Position numbers and translations under genes: made by a program
The notes under the pieces: model-generated
Database searches by the model: none
Seen by the model: the letters and a program-made list of their open reading frames with translations, nothing else
What the model was told of the DNA's origin: nothing
NCBI GenBank assembly: GCA_945952225.1
Contig: CAMFHP010000024.1
Coordinates: forward strand, 1 to 64,000
DNA from: an uncultured Myxococcaceae bacterium
Lineage (GTDB): Bacteria > Myxococcota_A > Polyangia > Polyangiales > Ga0077539
Direction: 5' to 3'
Length of the DNA: 64,000 nt
Shown here: positions 1 to 11,842 of the stretch, piece by piece
How the letters are laid out: each line of letters starts with the position of its first letter
How positions within the stretch are numbered: the stretch's first letter is position 1

Positions 1-21
1 ACGTCTGCGCGCAGCGTGCCT

Positions 22-141
22 CTACGCAACTTCAGGCAGCCGCTGGAACGGTCCCCCGGAACCGCACCGCGTGAGCAGCGCGCTCGACGCGCCGGCCGCC
101 GCAAGTTGCAGGAATCCCCTGCGCGAAAAATCATCGCCCAT
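22..141 (-). pseudogene. Truncated Tat-signal ORF (39 codons)
   Basis: The ORF starts with MGDDFSRRGFLQL and continues AAAGASSALL, a textbook twin-arginine leader (SRRGFLQ) followed by a hydrophobic h-region. A good AGGAG ribosome binding site lies nine bases before the ATG. A TAG stop comes after only 39 codons, just beyond the signal region, where a mature Tat substrate should begin. Either this is the start of a gene broken by a nonsense or frameshift mutation, or it is an unusually small exported peptide. Only 21 bases remain to the window edge, so the downstream reading cannot be followed. The LTRC sequence is a poor lipobox. The Tat leader is clear; the pseudogene call is inference. Confidence 0.5.
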
Positions 142-404
142 CGTCGTCGCTCTCCTGGCTTGTGCCCATGCAGACGCACCGCGGCTGCGCGCGAGACGCT
201 CCGCTCTTGCGTCACGCGACCTGCGCCATGTGCCCCCATGCGATGCTCTGAAGACCAAGAGATTCAGCGACGCGATGTCGCGCCTCGCGCACGGTCGGTG
301 CGTCGCGCAGACAAATGTCTCCGCATGGCGAAGCAGCGCGCGCACGCGGCGAGATCACGGTGGATGTTCGAGGGTTCGCGTGAGGGGCGACAGGCCCTCG
401 ACGG

Positions 405-1355
405 TCAGCGAAGGGGCGCGCCGCGGAGCATCGTGGCCGCGGCCTGCTGGAGCGCGCTGTTGCTCGCGCCGTTGCGCGCGAGGGTGGCGAGCTGCGAGAG
501 CTGCGCGGGCGAGAGCGTCGGTTGTGCGGCGCCGCCGTTGAGCAGCGCGCCCGCCACGGACTGGAGCTGCGACGCGTTGAGGCCGCTCCCGGCGAGCTGC
601 GTGAGCTCGGTGAGCTGCGTGGGCGTGAGCGCGCCGACGCCGGTGTCGGGCTGACGGAGCACGGTGTCGAGCGCGGGCGGCAGCGTCGCGGGCGAGAGCC
701 CCGCGCGCGAGAGCGTCGAGCGCGGAACGGCGAGCGGGGGTTGCGAGGCGGGCTGTGCGGGCTGCGCGGCACCGTTGTTGAGCAGTCCGCCGAGCACCTG
801 CTGCGCGAGGCCCGTCGCGTCGCGCGTCATGCGTTCGGGGTCTGCGCCCACGGCGCCCGCGGAGGCCGTGGGCACCTGCGCGCGCGTCGCCGTCGCGGTC
901 ACCGTGGCGGGCGCCGTCGCGTTCGCCTGCGCGGTCGCGATCCACACGCGGTACACGCCGCGACGAAAGCGTCCGTCGATCGAGGGGTGCGTGCCGTAGG
1001 TGTCGTCGGCGCATCGCCATTGACCGTTGGGCCCGAGCACCGCGAGCGAGACGTCGTTGCCCGAGGTCGCATACACGCGGAGCCAGAGCACGTCGGCGAT
1101 GATGTTGAGCACCGCCTGCGGGCGCGCGGTGACGAAGCCGCCGCAGCCGGGGTGCTCGACGGGTCCGCCCGCGGTGACCGGGAGCGAGCCCACCTCGCCG
1201 CGCGCGAGCGAGGCCGCGTCGACGGTGAGCGTGCCGCCCGTGGGCGCCGCGGTGGGCGAGAGTCGCGCGGTCTGGGCGAGGCCCTGAGAAGGAGTGAGCG
1301 AGAGCGCGACGAGCGTGAGCGCCACCGCACCGGAGCGCTTCGAGAATGGAGTCAT
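405..1355 (-). CDS. Secreted protein of unknown function
   Basis: This is a 316-residue protein. The start at MTPFSKRSG gives a clean signal peptide ending near GLAQ, while longer upstream starts would bury it. Residues of about 30 to 160 form a compact domain with conserved-looking Trp and Cys (HPGCGGF and WRCADDTYG) that reads like a beta-sandwich domain of exported myxobacterial proteins. The C-terminal half is rich in Leu, Gln and Ala with a repeated LTPTQL/LSPAQL pattern, probably short helical repeats. It is divergent from the FIST signalling operon across about 170 bases. No enzyme motif is visible, and the function is unknown beyond export to the periplasm or surface. Confidence 0.75.
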   Translation of the reverse strand: MTPFSKRSGAVALTLVALSLTPSQGLAQTARLSPTAAPTGGTLTVDAASLARGEVGSLPVTAGGPVEHPGCGGFVTARPQAVLNIIADVLWLRVYATSGNDVSLAVLGPNGQWRCADDTYGTHPSIDGRFRRGVYRVWIATAQANATAPATVTATATRAQVPTASAGAVGADPERMTRDATGLAQQVLGGLLNNGAAQPAQPASQPPLAVPRSTLSRAGLSPATLPPALDTVLRQPDTGVGALTPTQLTELTQLAGSGLNASQLQSVAGALLNGGAAQPTLSPAQLSQLATLARNGASNSALQQAAATMLRGAPLR

Positions 1356-1527
1356 GGTCGCGGATGCTACCGCCCCGCGAGCGCGTGTCGCACGATCGTG
1401 CATGCGCGCGGTGGTGCACGGTCGAATCTCGGCCGTGGGCGCGGGGCGATCCCCTTCGATGGCCGTTCACCGCGATGACCCAACACCGCCCACGGCCGCG
1501 CTGCGCCGGAGAGGAGTCTCACCCGTC

Positions 1528-2675
1528 ATGGAGCTTCGCACCCACTCGTTCACCCTCGACGCCGGATGGACCGCGCCACCGGACGCGTCCCTCGACTCAC
1601 CCGCGACGCTCGTGCTCGCGTTCGGCGCGCCCGAGATGCTCGACGCGCCCGACGCGCTCCGCACGCTGGCGACGACCTTCCCGCGCTCGGTGGTGCTCGG
1701 GTGTTCGACCTCGGGGGAGATCCACGGCACGCACATCGTCGACCGCTCGGTGAGCGTGGCCGTCGCGCGCTTCGCCTCGACGCGCGTGCGCTACGCCGAG
1801 GCCCCCGCGCTCTCGACCGCCGACTCGCGCAGCGCGGGAGAGTCTCTCGCGAAGCAGCTCGCGGGCGATGGGCTCCGCGCGGTGCTGGTGTTCTCCGACG
1901 GGCTCACGGTGAACGGCACCGAGCTCGTGGCGGGCATCAACAACGGCCTGCCCGACGACGTGGTGGTGACCGGCGGACTCGCGGGCGACGGCAGTCGCTT
2001 TCAGCGCACGTGGGTGCTCACGCGCGAGGGCCCGCGCGGCGGTCGTGTGGTGGCCGTCGGGCTCTACGGCGCCGAGGTGCGCGTGGGCCACGGATCGAAG
2101 GGCGGCTGGGACATCTTCGGCCCCGAGCGCCTCGTGACGCGCTCCGTGGGCAACGTGCTCTACGAGCTCGACGGACGCCCCGCGCTCGATCTGTACAAGA
2201 CGTACCTCGGCGAGCGCGCGTCGGGACTGCCCGCGACGGGGCTGCTCTTTCCCCTGTCGCTCCGGTCGAACAACGACGCGGATGACAAGCGCCTCGTGCG
2301 AACGATCCTCGCGGTCGACGAGGCCACGCAGTCGCTCACCTTCGCGGGAGACATTCCCCAGGGGGCGCGCGCGCAGCTCATGCGGGCGAACTTCGACCGC
2401 CTCGTGGCCGGCGCCGAGAGCGCCGCGGAGATGACCGGGGCCATGGAGTCGGCGCAGGGCCCCGTGCTCTCCATCGCGATCTCGTGCGTGGGTCGCAGGC
2501 TCGTGCTCGGCGAGCGCACCGAAGAGGAGATCGAGGCCACGCTCGACGCGCTGCCGAAGGGCGCGCTCCAGGTGGGCTTCTATTCGTACGGCGAGCTGTC
2601 GCCCTTCGCGTCGGGGCGCTGCGACCTCCACAACCAGACGATGACCCTCACCACGCTCGCCGAGGACCTCGCGCC

Positions 2676-2679
<4 letters not shown>
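1528..2679 (+). CDS. FIST domain sensor protein (FIST_N plus FIST_C)
   Basis: This is a 383-residue soluble protein with no signal peptide or membrane helix. The N-terminal half has the FIST_N pattern ([34 protein letters not shown]). The C-terminal half matches FIST_C ([18 protein letters not shown], and the terminal [23 protein letters not shown]). FIST proteins are thought to bind small ligands, possibly amino acids, and are usually encoded beside signal-transduction genes. The ATG follows a GGAG about 11 bases upstream. Its stop overlaps the GTG start of the kinase gene (GTGA), so the two are translationally coupled and this protein is probably the kinase's sensory input. A second FIST-kinase pair starts at 17969. 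Confidence 0.9.
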
Positions 2680-5272
<2,593 letters not shown>

Positions 5273-5276
<4 letters not shown>

Positions 5277-6247
5277 AGGTTCTCATCGCAGACGACAACG
5301 CGATGTCGCGGCTCACGCTGCGCGCGCAGCTCAAGAAGTGGGGCTACGAGGTGGTCGAGGCCATCGATGGCGACGCGGCCTGGTCCATCCTCTCGATGCC
5401 CGACACGCCGCGGCTCGCGATCCTCGACTGGATGATGCCCGGCCTCGACGGACCCGAGCTCTGTCGACGCGTGCGCGCCCAGGGGCAGGAGCCGTACCTC
5501 TATCTCATCCTGCTCACGGGGCGCGAGGGGCGCGATGATGTGGTGGCGGGCCTCGACGCGGGCGCCGACGACTACGTGACCAAGCCCTTCGACGCGCAAG
5601 AGCTCCGGGTGCGCGTGCGTGCGGGCGAGCGCATCTGCGGCCTTCAAGAGGAGCTCGTCTCGGCGCGCGAGTCGCTCCGCTACGAGGCCACGCACGACCA
5701 CCTCACGGGCGCGTGGAACCGCGCGGCCATCCTCGACGCCCTGGAGCGCGAGCGCGCCCGCGCCGCCCGCGCGAGCTCGCAGCTCTCCGTCGCGATGATC
5801 GACTTCGATCACTTCAAGCGCATCAACGACATGTACGGACACGTCGTGGGCGACGCGGTGCTGAAGGAAGGCATCGGTCGCATCCGCGCGGCGCTTCGGA
5901 GCCGCGACATGGTCGGGCGCTACGGCGGCGAGGAGTTCCTCGCGGTGCTCCCGGGCTGCGACGCCGAGGGCGCGAGCTCGGTGTGCGAGCGCGTGCGCGG
6001 GGCTGTCGCAGCGGAGCCCATCCGCGTGGGCGACTACCGCATCCACGCGACGGTGAGCATCGGCGCTGCGGCCTGGTCGGGGCTCCCCGATGCGTCCGAG
6101 ATCGTCGACCGCGCCGACGCCGCGCTCTACCGCGCGAAGCACGGTGGACGCGACCGCGTCGAGCTCGCACCCAACGCCGCCAACGACCGCCACGGTCCGC
6201 TCCACGACCCGCGCCGCGTCACCGGCACCGACGACGGCGGACGCTGA
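5273..6247 (+). CDS. Response regulator diguanylate cyclase (REC-GGDEF)
   Basis: This 324-residue protein has an N-terminal receiver domain with phospho-acceptor Asp52 (AILDWMMPGLDG) and conserved Lys in VTKPFD. A short helical linker leads to a GGDEF domain with an intact active site, GGEEF. An RxxD inhibitory I-site (RSRD) lies exactly five residues before the GGEEF, so product inhibition by c-di-GMP is expected. It should make c-di-GMP from two GTP when phosphorylated, in a PleD/WspR-like way. Its ATG overlaps the TGA of the hybrid kinase (ATGA). That makes it the likely final acceptor of a FIST to kinase to HPt relay. A basic low-complexity tail follows the GGDEF domain. Confidence 0.93.
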
Positions 6248-6250
6248 CCG

Positions 6251-6616
6251 TCAGCCCAGCGCGGTCTCCCACTGCTCCGGGCGAAAGCCCACGAACACCC
6301 GATCGTCGACGATCACCACCGGACGCTTCACGAGCTTGCCGTCGGCCGCGAGCGCCGCCACGAGTTCGCCGTCGCTCATGGTGGCCACACGCGCCGCACC
6401 GAGGGCCCGGTACGACTGCCCCGAGGTGTTGAGCCATTTGCGAAGGGCGACGCCGCTCGCGGGCACCCAGCGCGCGAGCTCGTCGGCGGTCGGAGGCTCG
6501 TCGACGATGGGGCGCACGGTGACCGTGTAGCGGTGCGCCGCGAGCCAGCGGAGTGCCATGCGGCACGTGTCGCAGTTCGCATAGGCGAGCACGAGGGCGT
6601 TGCGAGAGGAAGCCAT
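6251..6616 (-). CDS. ArsC/Spx-family reductase-like protein
   Basis: This 121-residue protein has a thioredoxin-like fold of the arsenate reductase/Spx group. The N-terminal beta strand leads into Cys15-Asp-Thr-Cys18, a CxxC redox motif near the start. Later segments match the family: RKWLNTSGQSYRALG and, near the end, LVKRPVVIVDDRVFVGFRPEQWETAL. Family members reduce arsenate or act as small redox or RNA-polymerase-binding proteins (YffB, Spx). No ars genes are nearby, so an arsenate role is not supported by context. It ends four bases from the convergent diguanylate cyclase gene. Upstream on the same strand lies msrA, another thiol redox enzyme, about 40 bases away. Confidence 0.85.
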   Translation of the reverse strand: MASSRNALVLAYANCDTCRMALRWLAAHRYTVTVRPIVDEPPTADELARWVPASGVALRKWLNTSGQSYRALGAARVATMSDGELVAALAADGKLVKRPVVIVDDRVFVGFRPEQWETALG

Positions 6617-6658
6617 CGCCGAGCGGTGTACCAGAGGCTCTGCGCGGCGCGCGACGGT

Positions 6659-7444
6659 TCAGTACGGCGCGTCGGGACCCCAGTGCGCGCGGAGGAACTC
6701 TCGTCGCCCCGAGTGCTCGTGGTAGGCCTCGAAGCGGCCCGGCGTCGTGCGCCAGAAGTTCTGGTGGTAGCCCTCGGCGACCCAGAAGACCGTCGCGTCT
6801 TCGATGGTCGTGAGCAGCGGCGCTTCGAAGCGATGGGAGGCGTCGAGCGCGGCCTTCGAACGCTCCGCCGCGGCGCGCTGCGCGGGCGAGTGCACGTAGA
6901 TCACCGAGCGGTACTGATGCCCCCAGTCCGAGAACGATCGGTCGGGATGGATCGCGTCGACGCGGCGCCAGTACAGGTCGAGGAGCTGCTCGTAGGTGAC
7001 CACGTTGGGGTCGTAGAGCACGCGCACGGCCTCGGCGTGCCCCGTGCCGTGGTTGCTCACCTGCTCGTAGCCGGGGTGGAGCTCGGGGCCGCCCGTGTAG
7101 CCCGAGATCGCATCGCGCACGCCGGGGAGATGCTCGAACGCGTACTCGATGCACCAGAAGCAGCCGCCCGCGAAGGTGGCGACCGCGAGGCCCGCGGGCA
7201 CCGGTCCCGCTTCGACGGTGCCGCCCTGGAGATCCACGGCGGCGGGGGCTGCGCGCGGAACCCCCTGCGCAGAAGGGCTTTCGGCGTGCGGGGGCGCGGA
7301 GGGAGCGCCTTCGGGCGAGGGCGACGGCGCCGGTGCGGGCGACGTGACGGGGGCCGCGCGCGAGGCGCCGCAGCCGGGCGCGGTGCACCCGAGCGCAGCG
7401 ACGGCCGACAGCACGAACACACGGAGCGGAGCACTGGAAAACAT
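6659..7444 (-). CDS. msrA: Peptide methionine sulfoxide reductase A, predicted lipoprotein
   Basis: This enzyme reduces methionine-S-sulfoxide in proteins. The GGCFWC active site contains catalytic Cys95, followed by GVRDAISGYTGG, SNHGTGHAEAV, WGHQYRSVIY and the YHQNFW segment typical of MsrA. The 261-residue chain starts with a signal peptide whose lipobox (ALGC, Cys20) predicts a lipid anchor. About 60 residues rich in Pro, Ala and Ser then separate the anchor from the enzyme. Most MsrA proteins are cytosolic, so this one should repair envelope proteins and would need a periplasmic reductant. The ATG at 7444 is chosen because it leaves the signal intact. It is divergent from the helicase gene. 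Confidence 0.92.
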   Translation of the reverse strand: MFSSAPLRVFVLSAVAALGCTAPGCGASRAAPVTSPAPAPSPSPEGAPSAPPHAESPSAQGVPRAAPAAVDLQGGTVEAGPVPAGLAVATFAGGCFWCIEYAFEHLPGVRDAISGYTGGPELHPGYEQVSNHGTGHAEAVRVLYDPNVVTYEQLLDLYWRRVDAIHPDRSFSDWGHQYRSVIYVHSPAQRAAAERSKAALDASHRFEAPLLTTIEDATVFWVAEGYHQNFWRTTPGRFEAYHEHSGRREFLRAHWGPDAPY

Positions 7445-7680
7445 GGTGTTTTCGACCGGACCTCTCTCGCGGGCGACGCACCGGTCGACGGAACATCGAC
7501 GGCACACCCGCAACGCAACGACGGCTACGCCACGGCGTTCGATGCAGTTACGCGCCGGGGGGCTTCTGGACGCTCCGCCCTTGTGGTAGTGGCAGCGCCC
7601 CTGTCTCTCGCCGCACCGTCCGCATCTCCGCGGTCACGACCCACCGCGAGATCCCCCGGCACCCGACTGGTACCCCCGAC

Positions 7681-9579
7681 ATGACCTTCGCAGACCTCGG
7701 CGCGCATCCGACGCTCCTTCGCGCCCTTCAGCAGCGCGGCTACGAAACGCCGACGCCCGTGCAATCCGCCGTGCTCGCCCCCGAGCACGCCGCCCGCGAC
7801 CTCCTCGTCTCCGCCGAGACGGGCTCGGGCAAGACCGTGGCCTTCGGCCTCGCGATCGCGCCGACCGTGCTCGGCGAGCGTGAGAAGTTCGACGCCCCGA
7901 AGCGCCCGAAGGTGCTCGTGCTGGCCCCGACGCGCGAGCTCGCCATGCAGGTGCAGCGCGAGCTCTCGTGGCTCTACCACCACGCGTACATGCGCTCCGT
8001 GGCCTGCGTGGGCGGCATGGGCATGGCGTTGCAGCTCAAGCTCCTCGCCGAGGGCGTGCACCTCGTGGTGGGCACGCCGGGCCGCCTCGTCGACCACCTC
8101 GAACGCGGCGCGCTCTCGCTCGAATCGCTCGAAGCCCTCGTGATCGATGAGGCCGACGAGATGCTCGACATGGGCTTCCGCGAGGAGCTCGAACGCATTC
8201 TCGAAGCCGCGCCCCGCGACCGTCGCACGCTGATGTTCTCGGCCACGCTGCCGCCCGAGATCGTGAAGCTCGCGCGCCAGTGGCTCACCGAGCCGCAGCG
8301 CATCACGGCCACGCCGCCGCAGCAGCAGCACCGCGACATCGACTACCGCGCGCACGTCATCGCGGGCCGCGAGCGCGAGCACGCCGTGGTGAACATCCTC
8401 CGCGCGCACGACGCCGCGAGCGCCATCGTGTTCTGCACCACGCGCGAGGGCGTGACCCACCTCGCGGCCTCGCTCGCCGAGCGCGGGTTCGCGTGTGTGG
8501 CCATCAGCGGCGAGCTCTCGCAGCCCGAGCGCACCCGCGCGCTCCAGAGCCTCCGTGACGGGCGCGCGCGCGTGCTCGTGGCGACCGACGTGGCGGCCCG
8601 CGGACTCGACCTGCCCGACGTGGGGCTGGTGATCCAGGCCGACATGCCCAACGACGCGCAGGTGTTCCAGCACCGCTGCGGCCGCACCGGACGCGCGGGC
8701 CGCAAGGGAACCGCCGTGCTCCTCGTGCCCGTCGAGCGTCGCCGCGGCGCCGAGCGCCTCTTCTTCGACACGCACATCAAGGCCAACTGGAGCGACGTGC
8801 CCGACGCCGCCACCATCCGCACGCGCGACGAGGAGCGCCTCCTCGAATCGCTCACCGCGGGCGATCCCCCGGCCGACGAAGACCTCGTGCTCGCCGAGCG
8901 CCTCCTCGAGAAGCTCTCGCCGCAGGCCATCGCCGCGCGCCTCGTGGCCCTCGAACGGCAGAAGCTCCCGGACCCCGAGGAGCTCCCGCTCACCGCCGCG
9001 GCCATCGAGGCCGAGAAGCGCTACCAGAGCCGCCCCGTGCAGGGCCGCTACGAGAACCGCGGGCGCGACAACAACCGCTTCGGCAACAACCGCTTCGGCA
9101 GCAGCAACCGCGCGTACGGCGACAACCGCAGCTTCGACAACGGCCCGCCCCGCAGCAATTACGGCGACAACCGCGGGAGCTGGGGCGCGCCGCGCGGTGA
9201 CGTTCGCGGAGACGCGCGCGGCGAGGCCAACCCCTTCGTGCCGCGTGACCGTCCCTTCAGCGAGCGCCCGCCGCGCAACGCGCCCGACTCGGCCTGGTAC
9301 ACGCTCAACGTGGGGCGCACGCAGAACGCTGACCCCAAGTGGATCATCCCCGCGCTCTGCCGCCGCGGCGGCATCACGAAGGACGACATCGGCGCCATCC
9401 GCGTGCTCGAACACGAGACCCGCGTCGAGATTCTCGCGCGCGCCGCGCAGGGCTTCGACGAGCGCAGCCGCCAGCCCGACCGCCAGGATCCGCGCCTCCA
9501 GATCGAGCGCAGCACCGCGCCCGCGCCCCGCGCCGACCGTGCGCCCTACGTCGGCCCGCCGGGCCGTCGCGGAAAGTAG
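7681..9579 (+). CDS. DEAD-box RNA helicase with DbpA-type RNA-binding domain
   Basis: This 632-residue ATP-dependent RNA helicase is of the DeaD/CsdA type. The Q motif region (YETPTPVQSAVL) is followed by Walker A AETGSGKT (45-52), PTRELA, DEAD (156-159), SAT (187-189), ARGLDLP and HRCGRTGRAG. A flexible stretch rich in Asn, Arg and Gly (repeats such as RFGNNRFG, about residues 460-520) precedes a C-terminal DbpA-like RNA-binding domain near 537-602 (WYTLNVGRTQNADPKWIIPALCRRGGI). It probably acts in ribosome assembly, RNA unwinding at low temperature or RNA decay. No Shine-Dalgarno sequence is obvious before the ATG. The 236 bases shared with divergent msrA must hold both promoters, but I see no clear -10 or -35. 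Confidence 0.94.
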   Translation: MTFADLGAHPTLLRALQQRGYETPTPVQSAVLAPEHAARDLLVSAETGSGKTVAFGLAIAPTVLGEREKFDAPKRPKVLVLAPTRELAMQVQRELSWLYHHAYMRSVACVGGMGMALQLKLLAEGVHLVVGTPGRLVDHLERGALSLESLEALVIDEADEMLDMGFREELERILEAAPRDRRTLMFSATLPPEIVKLARQWLTEPQRITATPPQQQHRDIDYRAHVIAGREREHAVVNILRAHDAASAIVFCTTREGVTHLAASLAERGFACVAISGELSQPERTRALQSLRDGRARVLVATDVAARGLDLPDVGLVIQADMPNDAQVFQHRCGRTGRAGRKGTAVLLVPVERRRGAERLFFDTHIKANWSDVPDAATIRTRDEERLLESLTAGDPPADEDLVLAERLLEKLSPQAIAARLVALERQKLPDPEELPLTAAAIEAEKRYQSRPVQGRYENRGRDNNRFGNNRFGSSNRAYGDNRSFDNGPPRSNYGDNRGSWGAPRGDVRGDARGEANPFVPRDRPFSERPPRNAPDSAWYTLNVGRTQNADPKWIIPALCRRGGITKDDIGAIRVLEHETRVEILARAAQGFDERSRQPDRQDPRLQIERSTAPAPRADRAPYVGPPGRRGK

Positions 9580-9594
9580 ACGCCCACACTCCAG

Positions 9595-10368
9595 TTAGCG
9601 CCGCGGGGCCCCGACGCGCACCACCACGGCGGTGATGTTGTCGCGGCCTCCGTTGGCGAAGGCCTCGTCGACGAGCGTGTCGCACGCGGCCTGCGGGCCC
9701 ATCGCGGCGAGCACGGCGGCGATGCGCGCCTCGGTGACGGCCTCGGTGAGCCCGTCGGTGCAGAGCAGCAGCACGTCGCCCTCGCGCAGCGCCTCGGCGC
9801 GCACCTCGGGTCCCTGGCGCGTGAGCATCCCGAGGGCGCGGGTGATCACGTTGCCGTGGGGAAACTCCGCGCGCGGCGGCACCTTCGTTCCGAGCGCGCG
9901 CAGCTCTTCGTAGAGCGAGTGGTCGCGGGTGAGGGCGCCGAGCTGGCCGTCGCGCAGGCGGTACACCCGGCTGTCGCCCACGTGGCCCACGACGAGCGTG
10001 CGACCGCGCACGGCCACCGCGGCCACCGTCGATCCCATGGACTTCAGCGCGCCCTTCTTCTTCGCGACGATCTCCGCGTCGGCGAGCCGGATGGCCACGG
10101 CGAGCATGTTCTCGGCGAGGCCCAGCGAGGGGTCGACGCCGAAGGGCCAGGTGGTGTTGTCGTCGCCCGCGTTGCGCGCGAAGAAGCCCTGCATGGCCTT
10201 CACGGCCAGCGCGCTGGCGACCTCGCCGCCCTCGTAGCCGCCCATGCCGTCGGCCACGAGAAAGAGCCCGAGCGAGGGGTCGGCGAGGCAGGCGTCTTCG
10301 TTGTTGGCGCGACGGCCCGTCGAGGTCCGCGCGCTGCACTCGATGGAGAGGGTTTCCGGGGTGCTCAT
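9595..10368 (-). CDS. PP2C-family protein serine/threonine phosphatase
   Basis: This 257-residue metal-dependent phosphatase resembles Stp1/PrpC. The metal-binding motifs are present: RRANNEDA near residue 20-26, VADGMGGYEGGE at about 38-49, VGHVGDSRVYRL, TRDHSL, CTDGLTE and the terminal GGRDNITAVVV. No membrane segment is seen, so it is cytosolic. In myxobacteria such enzymes oppose Ser/Thr kinases, but no kinase gene of that type is in the window. The start at MSTPE is preferred over an upstream in-frame Met because the family begins close to this point. It is convergent with the helicase gene 15 bases away and lies downstream of an unknown gene on the same strand. Confidence 0.92.
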   Translation of the reverse strand: MSTPETLSIECSARTSTGRRANNEDACLADPSLGLFLVADGMGGYEGGEVASALAVKAMQGFFARNAGDDNTTWPFGVDPSLGLAENMLAVAIRLADAEIVAKKKGALKSMGSTVAAVAVRGRTLVVGHVGDSRVYRLRDGQLGALTRDHSLYEELRALGTKVPPRAEFPHGNVITRALGMLTRQGPEVRAEALREGDVLLLCTDGLTEAVTEARIAAVLAAMGPQAACDTLVDEAFANGGRDNITAVVVRVGAPRR

Positions 10369-10485
10369 GGGCACCACGAAGTGCGCGGGGCGTGCCGCGC
10401 GGAACACCGGGAATTCAAGCGATTCCGTGGGGTGCGAACCCCCCAGGCGCGCCTCGCGGGGGTGGGGTGCGGAGTCTCCGGGGCG

Positions 10486-11652
10486 CTACTTCTTCGCGCC
10501 GGGGACGGGGCCGTTCCACACGCGGGAGAAGCCCGTGGCGAAGGCCGCGGGGTTCTGCGAGCGCCACTCCTGCGGGAGTTCGAGCAGGCCGTCGGAGTGG
10601 AGCGCGTCGTAGAAGGCATCGCACATCACGCCGCACACGACGGAGAAGACCCGCGGGTCGGCGATGAAGTCGAGGGTCTCGGTGTCGAAGACGTGCGAGT
10701 CCTCTTCCATCGCTTCGAGGCGCTCGACGAGGGGCTCCTGCACCCCGAGCACGAGCCGTTCGAGAAAGTGCCGCTCGAACACCTCGCGGAACCGCGGAAA
10801 CTGCGTCGAGGTGATGCGCGGAACGCCGTCGTGCCCGCGCCCGAGCTCGGCCTCCTGCACCACCTCGGCGGTGAACTCTCGCAGCGCGCTGCGAAAGTCG
10901 TTCGAGAGAAAGCCCGTGAACACCTCGATCACCACGGGGAGCAGCTTTTCGAGCTCCGGGGCCTTGCGCGCGAGCACCGACACCTGGAGGTCTTTTTCGA
11001 GCCGCGCGAGCCGGTCGAGGGCGTCGTTGTAGACCTCTTCGCTCTCGTAGTTGAGCGACTGGAGGTCGTCGACGATCTGCGCCTTCACCCGCGCGACGGC
11101 GTAGTACACGGCCTGCTCGGGGAGCGAGATCACCCGCGCGGCGAGCTCCTCGGGCGTGGCGTTGTGACCGAGCGCCGCTTCGAAGAAGAGCGTGGTGATG
11201 CGCCGCGAGAGCGTGTCGAGCTTCACCCGCAGGAACGACCCGCGCTTCGCATCGAGGAGCCCTTCGAGGCGCACGCGGAGGGTGTGCGAAATCTCCAGCG
11301 CGCGGTCGCGCTGCACCGCGGGGTTCGTGGGCCCGCGCACCGACTGGATCGCGCGAAGCTCTGCGATGACGGACTCGGTGATCTTGTCGAGTTCGGCGTT
11401 CGTCTGGTGCTCGGGCTCGAAGTACACGATGCGCGCGCCGACCTGCTCGTCGCGGAGCTTCATCGCGGCCTGCGCGAGGTCGAGCTTCTGCCGCGCCGAC
11501 ACCATCAGCAGCGAGCCCGGAATCGCCGACCGACGCTGCGTCGGACGCGAGGCCTTCGTGGGCCCTCCCGGCGGCTGCGGGGCCTCGCCGATCGCGGGCT
11601 TCGCGGTCGGTAGCGGCGGCGGCATCGGGGGCGATCGCCTGTCGTTGCTCAC
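10486..11652 (-). CDS. Uncharacterised alpha-helical protein
   Basis: This 388-residue soluble protein is of a family I do not recognise. A Pro-rich, probably disordered N-terminus of about 45 residues is followed by an almost wholly helical body rich in Leu, Arg and Glu (for example LDLAQAAMKLRDEQVGARIVYFEPEHQT and LARLEKDLQVSVLARKAPELEKLLP). No catalytic motif, signal peptide or membrane helix is visible. Codon use and GC content are like the neighbours. It lies upstream of the PP2C gene on the same strand with about 117 bases between them, so co-transcription is possible. It is divergent from RNase Z. Confidence 0.75.
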   Translation of the reverse strand: MSNDRRSPPMPPPLPTAKPAIGEAPQPPGGPTKASRPTQRRSAIPGSLLMVSARQKLDLAQAAMKLRDEQVGARIVYFEPEHQTNAELDKITESVIAELRAIQSVRGPTNPAVQRDRALEISHTLRVRLEGLLDAKRGSFLRVKLDTLSRRITTLFFEAALGHNATPEELAARVISLPEQAVYYAVARVKAQIVDDLQSLNYESEEVYNDALDRLARLEKDLQVSVLARKAPELEKLLPVVIEVFTGFLSNDFRSALREFTAEVVQEAELGRGHDGVPRITSTQFPRFREVFERHFLERLVLGVQEPLVERLEAMEEDSHVFDTETLDFIADPRVFSVVCGVMCDAFYDALHSDGLLELPQEWRSQNPAAFATGFSRVWNGPVPGAKK

Positions 11653-11728
11653 GGGGTCGGTGTCCTCGGCGGGGGAGGCGCGTCGGAGGAGTGGGGTCCA
11701 CCCGCGCGAAGCTCTGCCCTTATGTCAT

Positions 11729-11740
11729 GTGTGCGCACAC
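11729..11740. promoter_or_regulatory. 12-bp perfect palindrome in a divergent intergenic region
   Basis: GTGTGCGCACAC is a perfect dyad in the 190-base space between the unknown helical gene (minus) and RNase Z (plus), about 100 bases before the RNase Z start. A related GTGTG run follows nearby. It could be a repressor site for either gene, but no regulator is linked to it and chance GC-rich palindromes are common. Confidence 0.25.
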
Positions 11741-11842
11741 CGCAACGGCGTGTGTGGTGGCACCGTCGCGAGCGTGTCATCGTTCGCGCCCTCCCGCGGC
11801 GGGTCGCGGGGTTTTTCCGCGCGGTTCGCGCACGGGAGCGCC

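Noticed and set aside
6251-6616. ArsC-like gene as part of an arsenic resistance operon
   Set aside because: No arsB, arsR or arsenite transporter is nearby; a general redox role is at least as likely.
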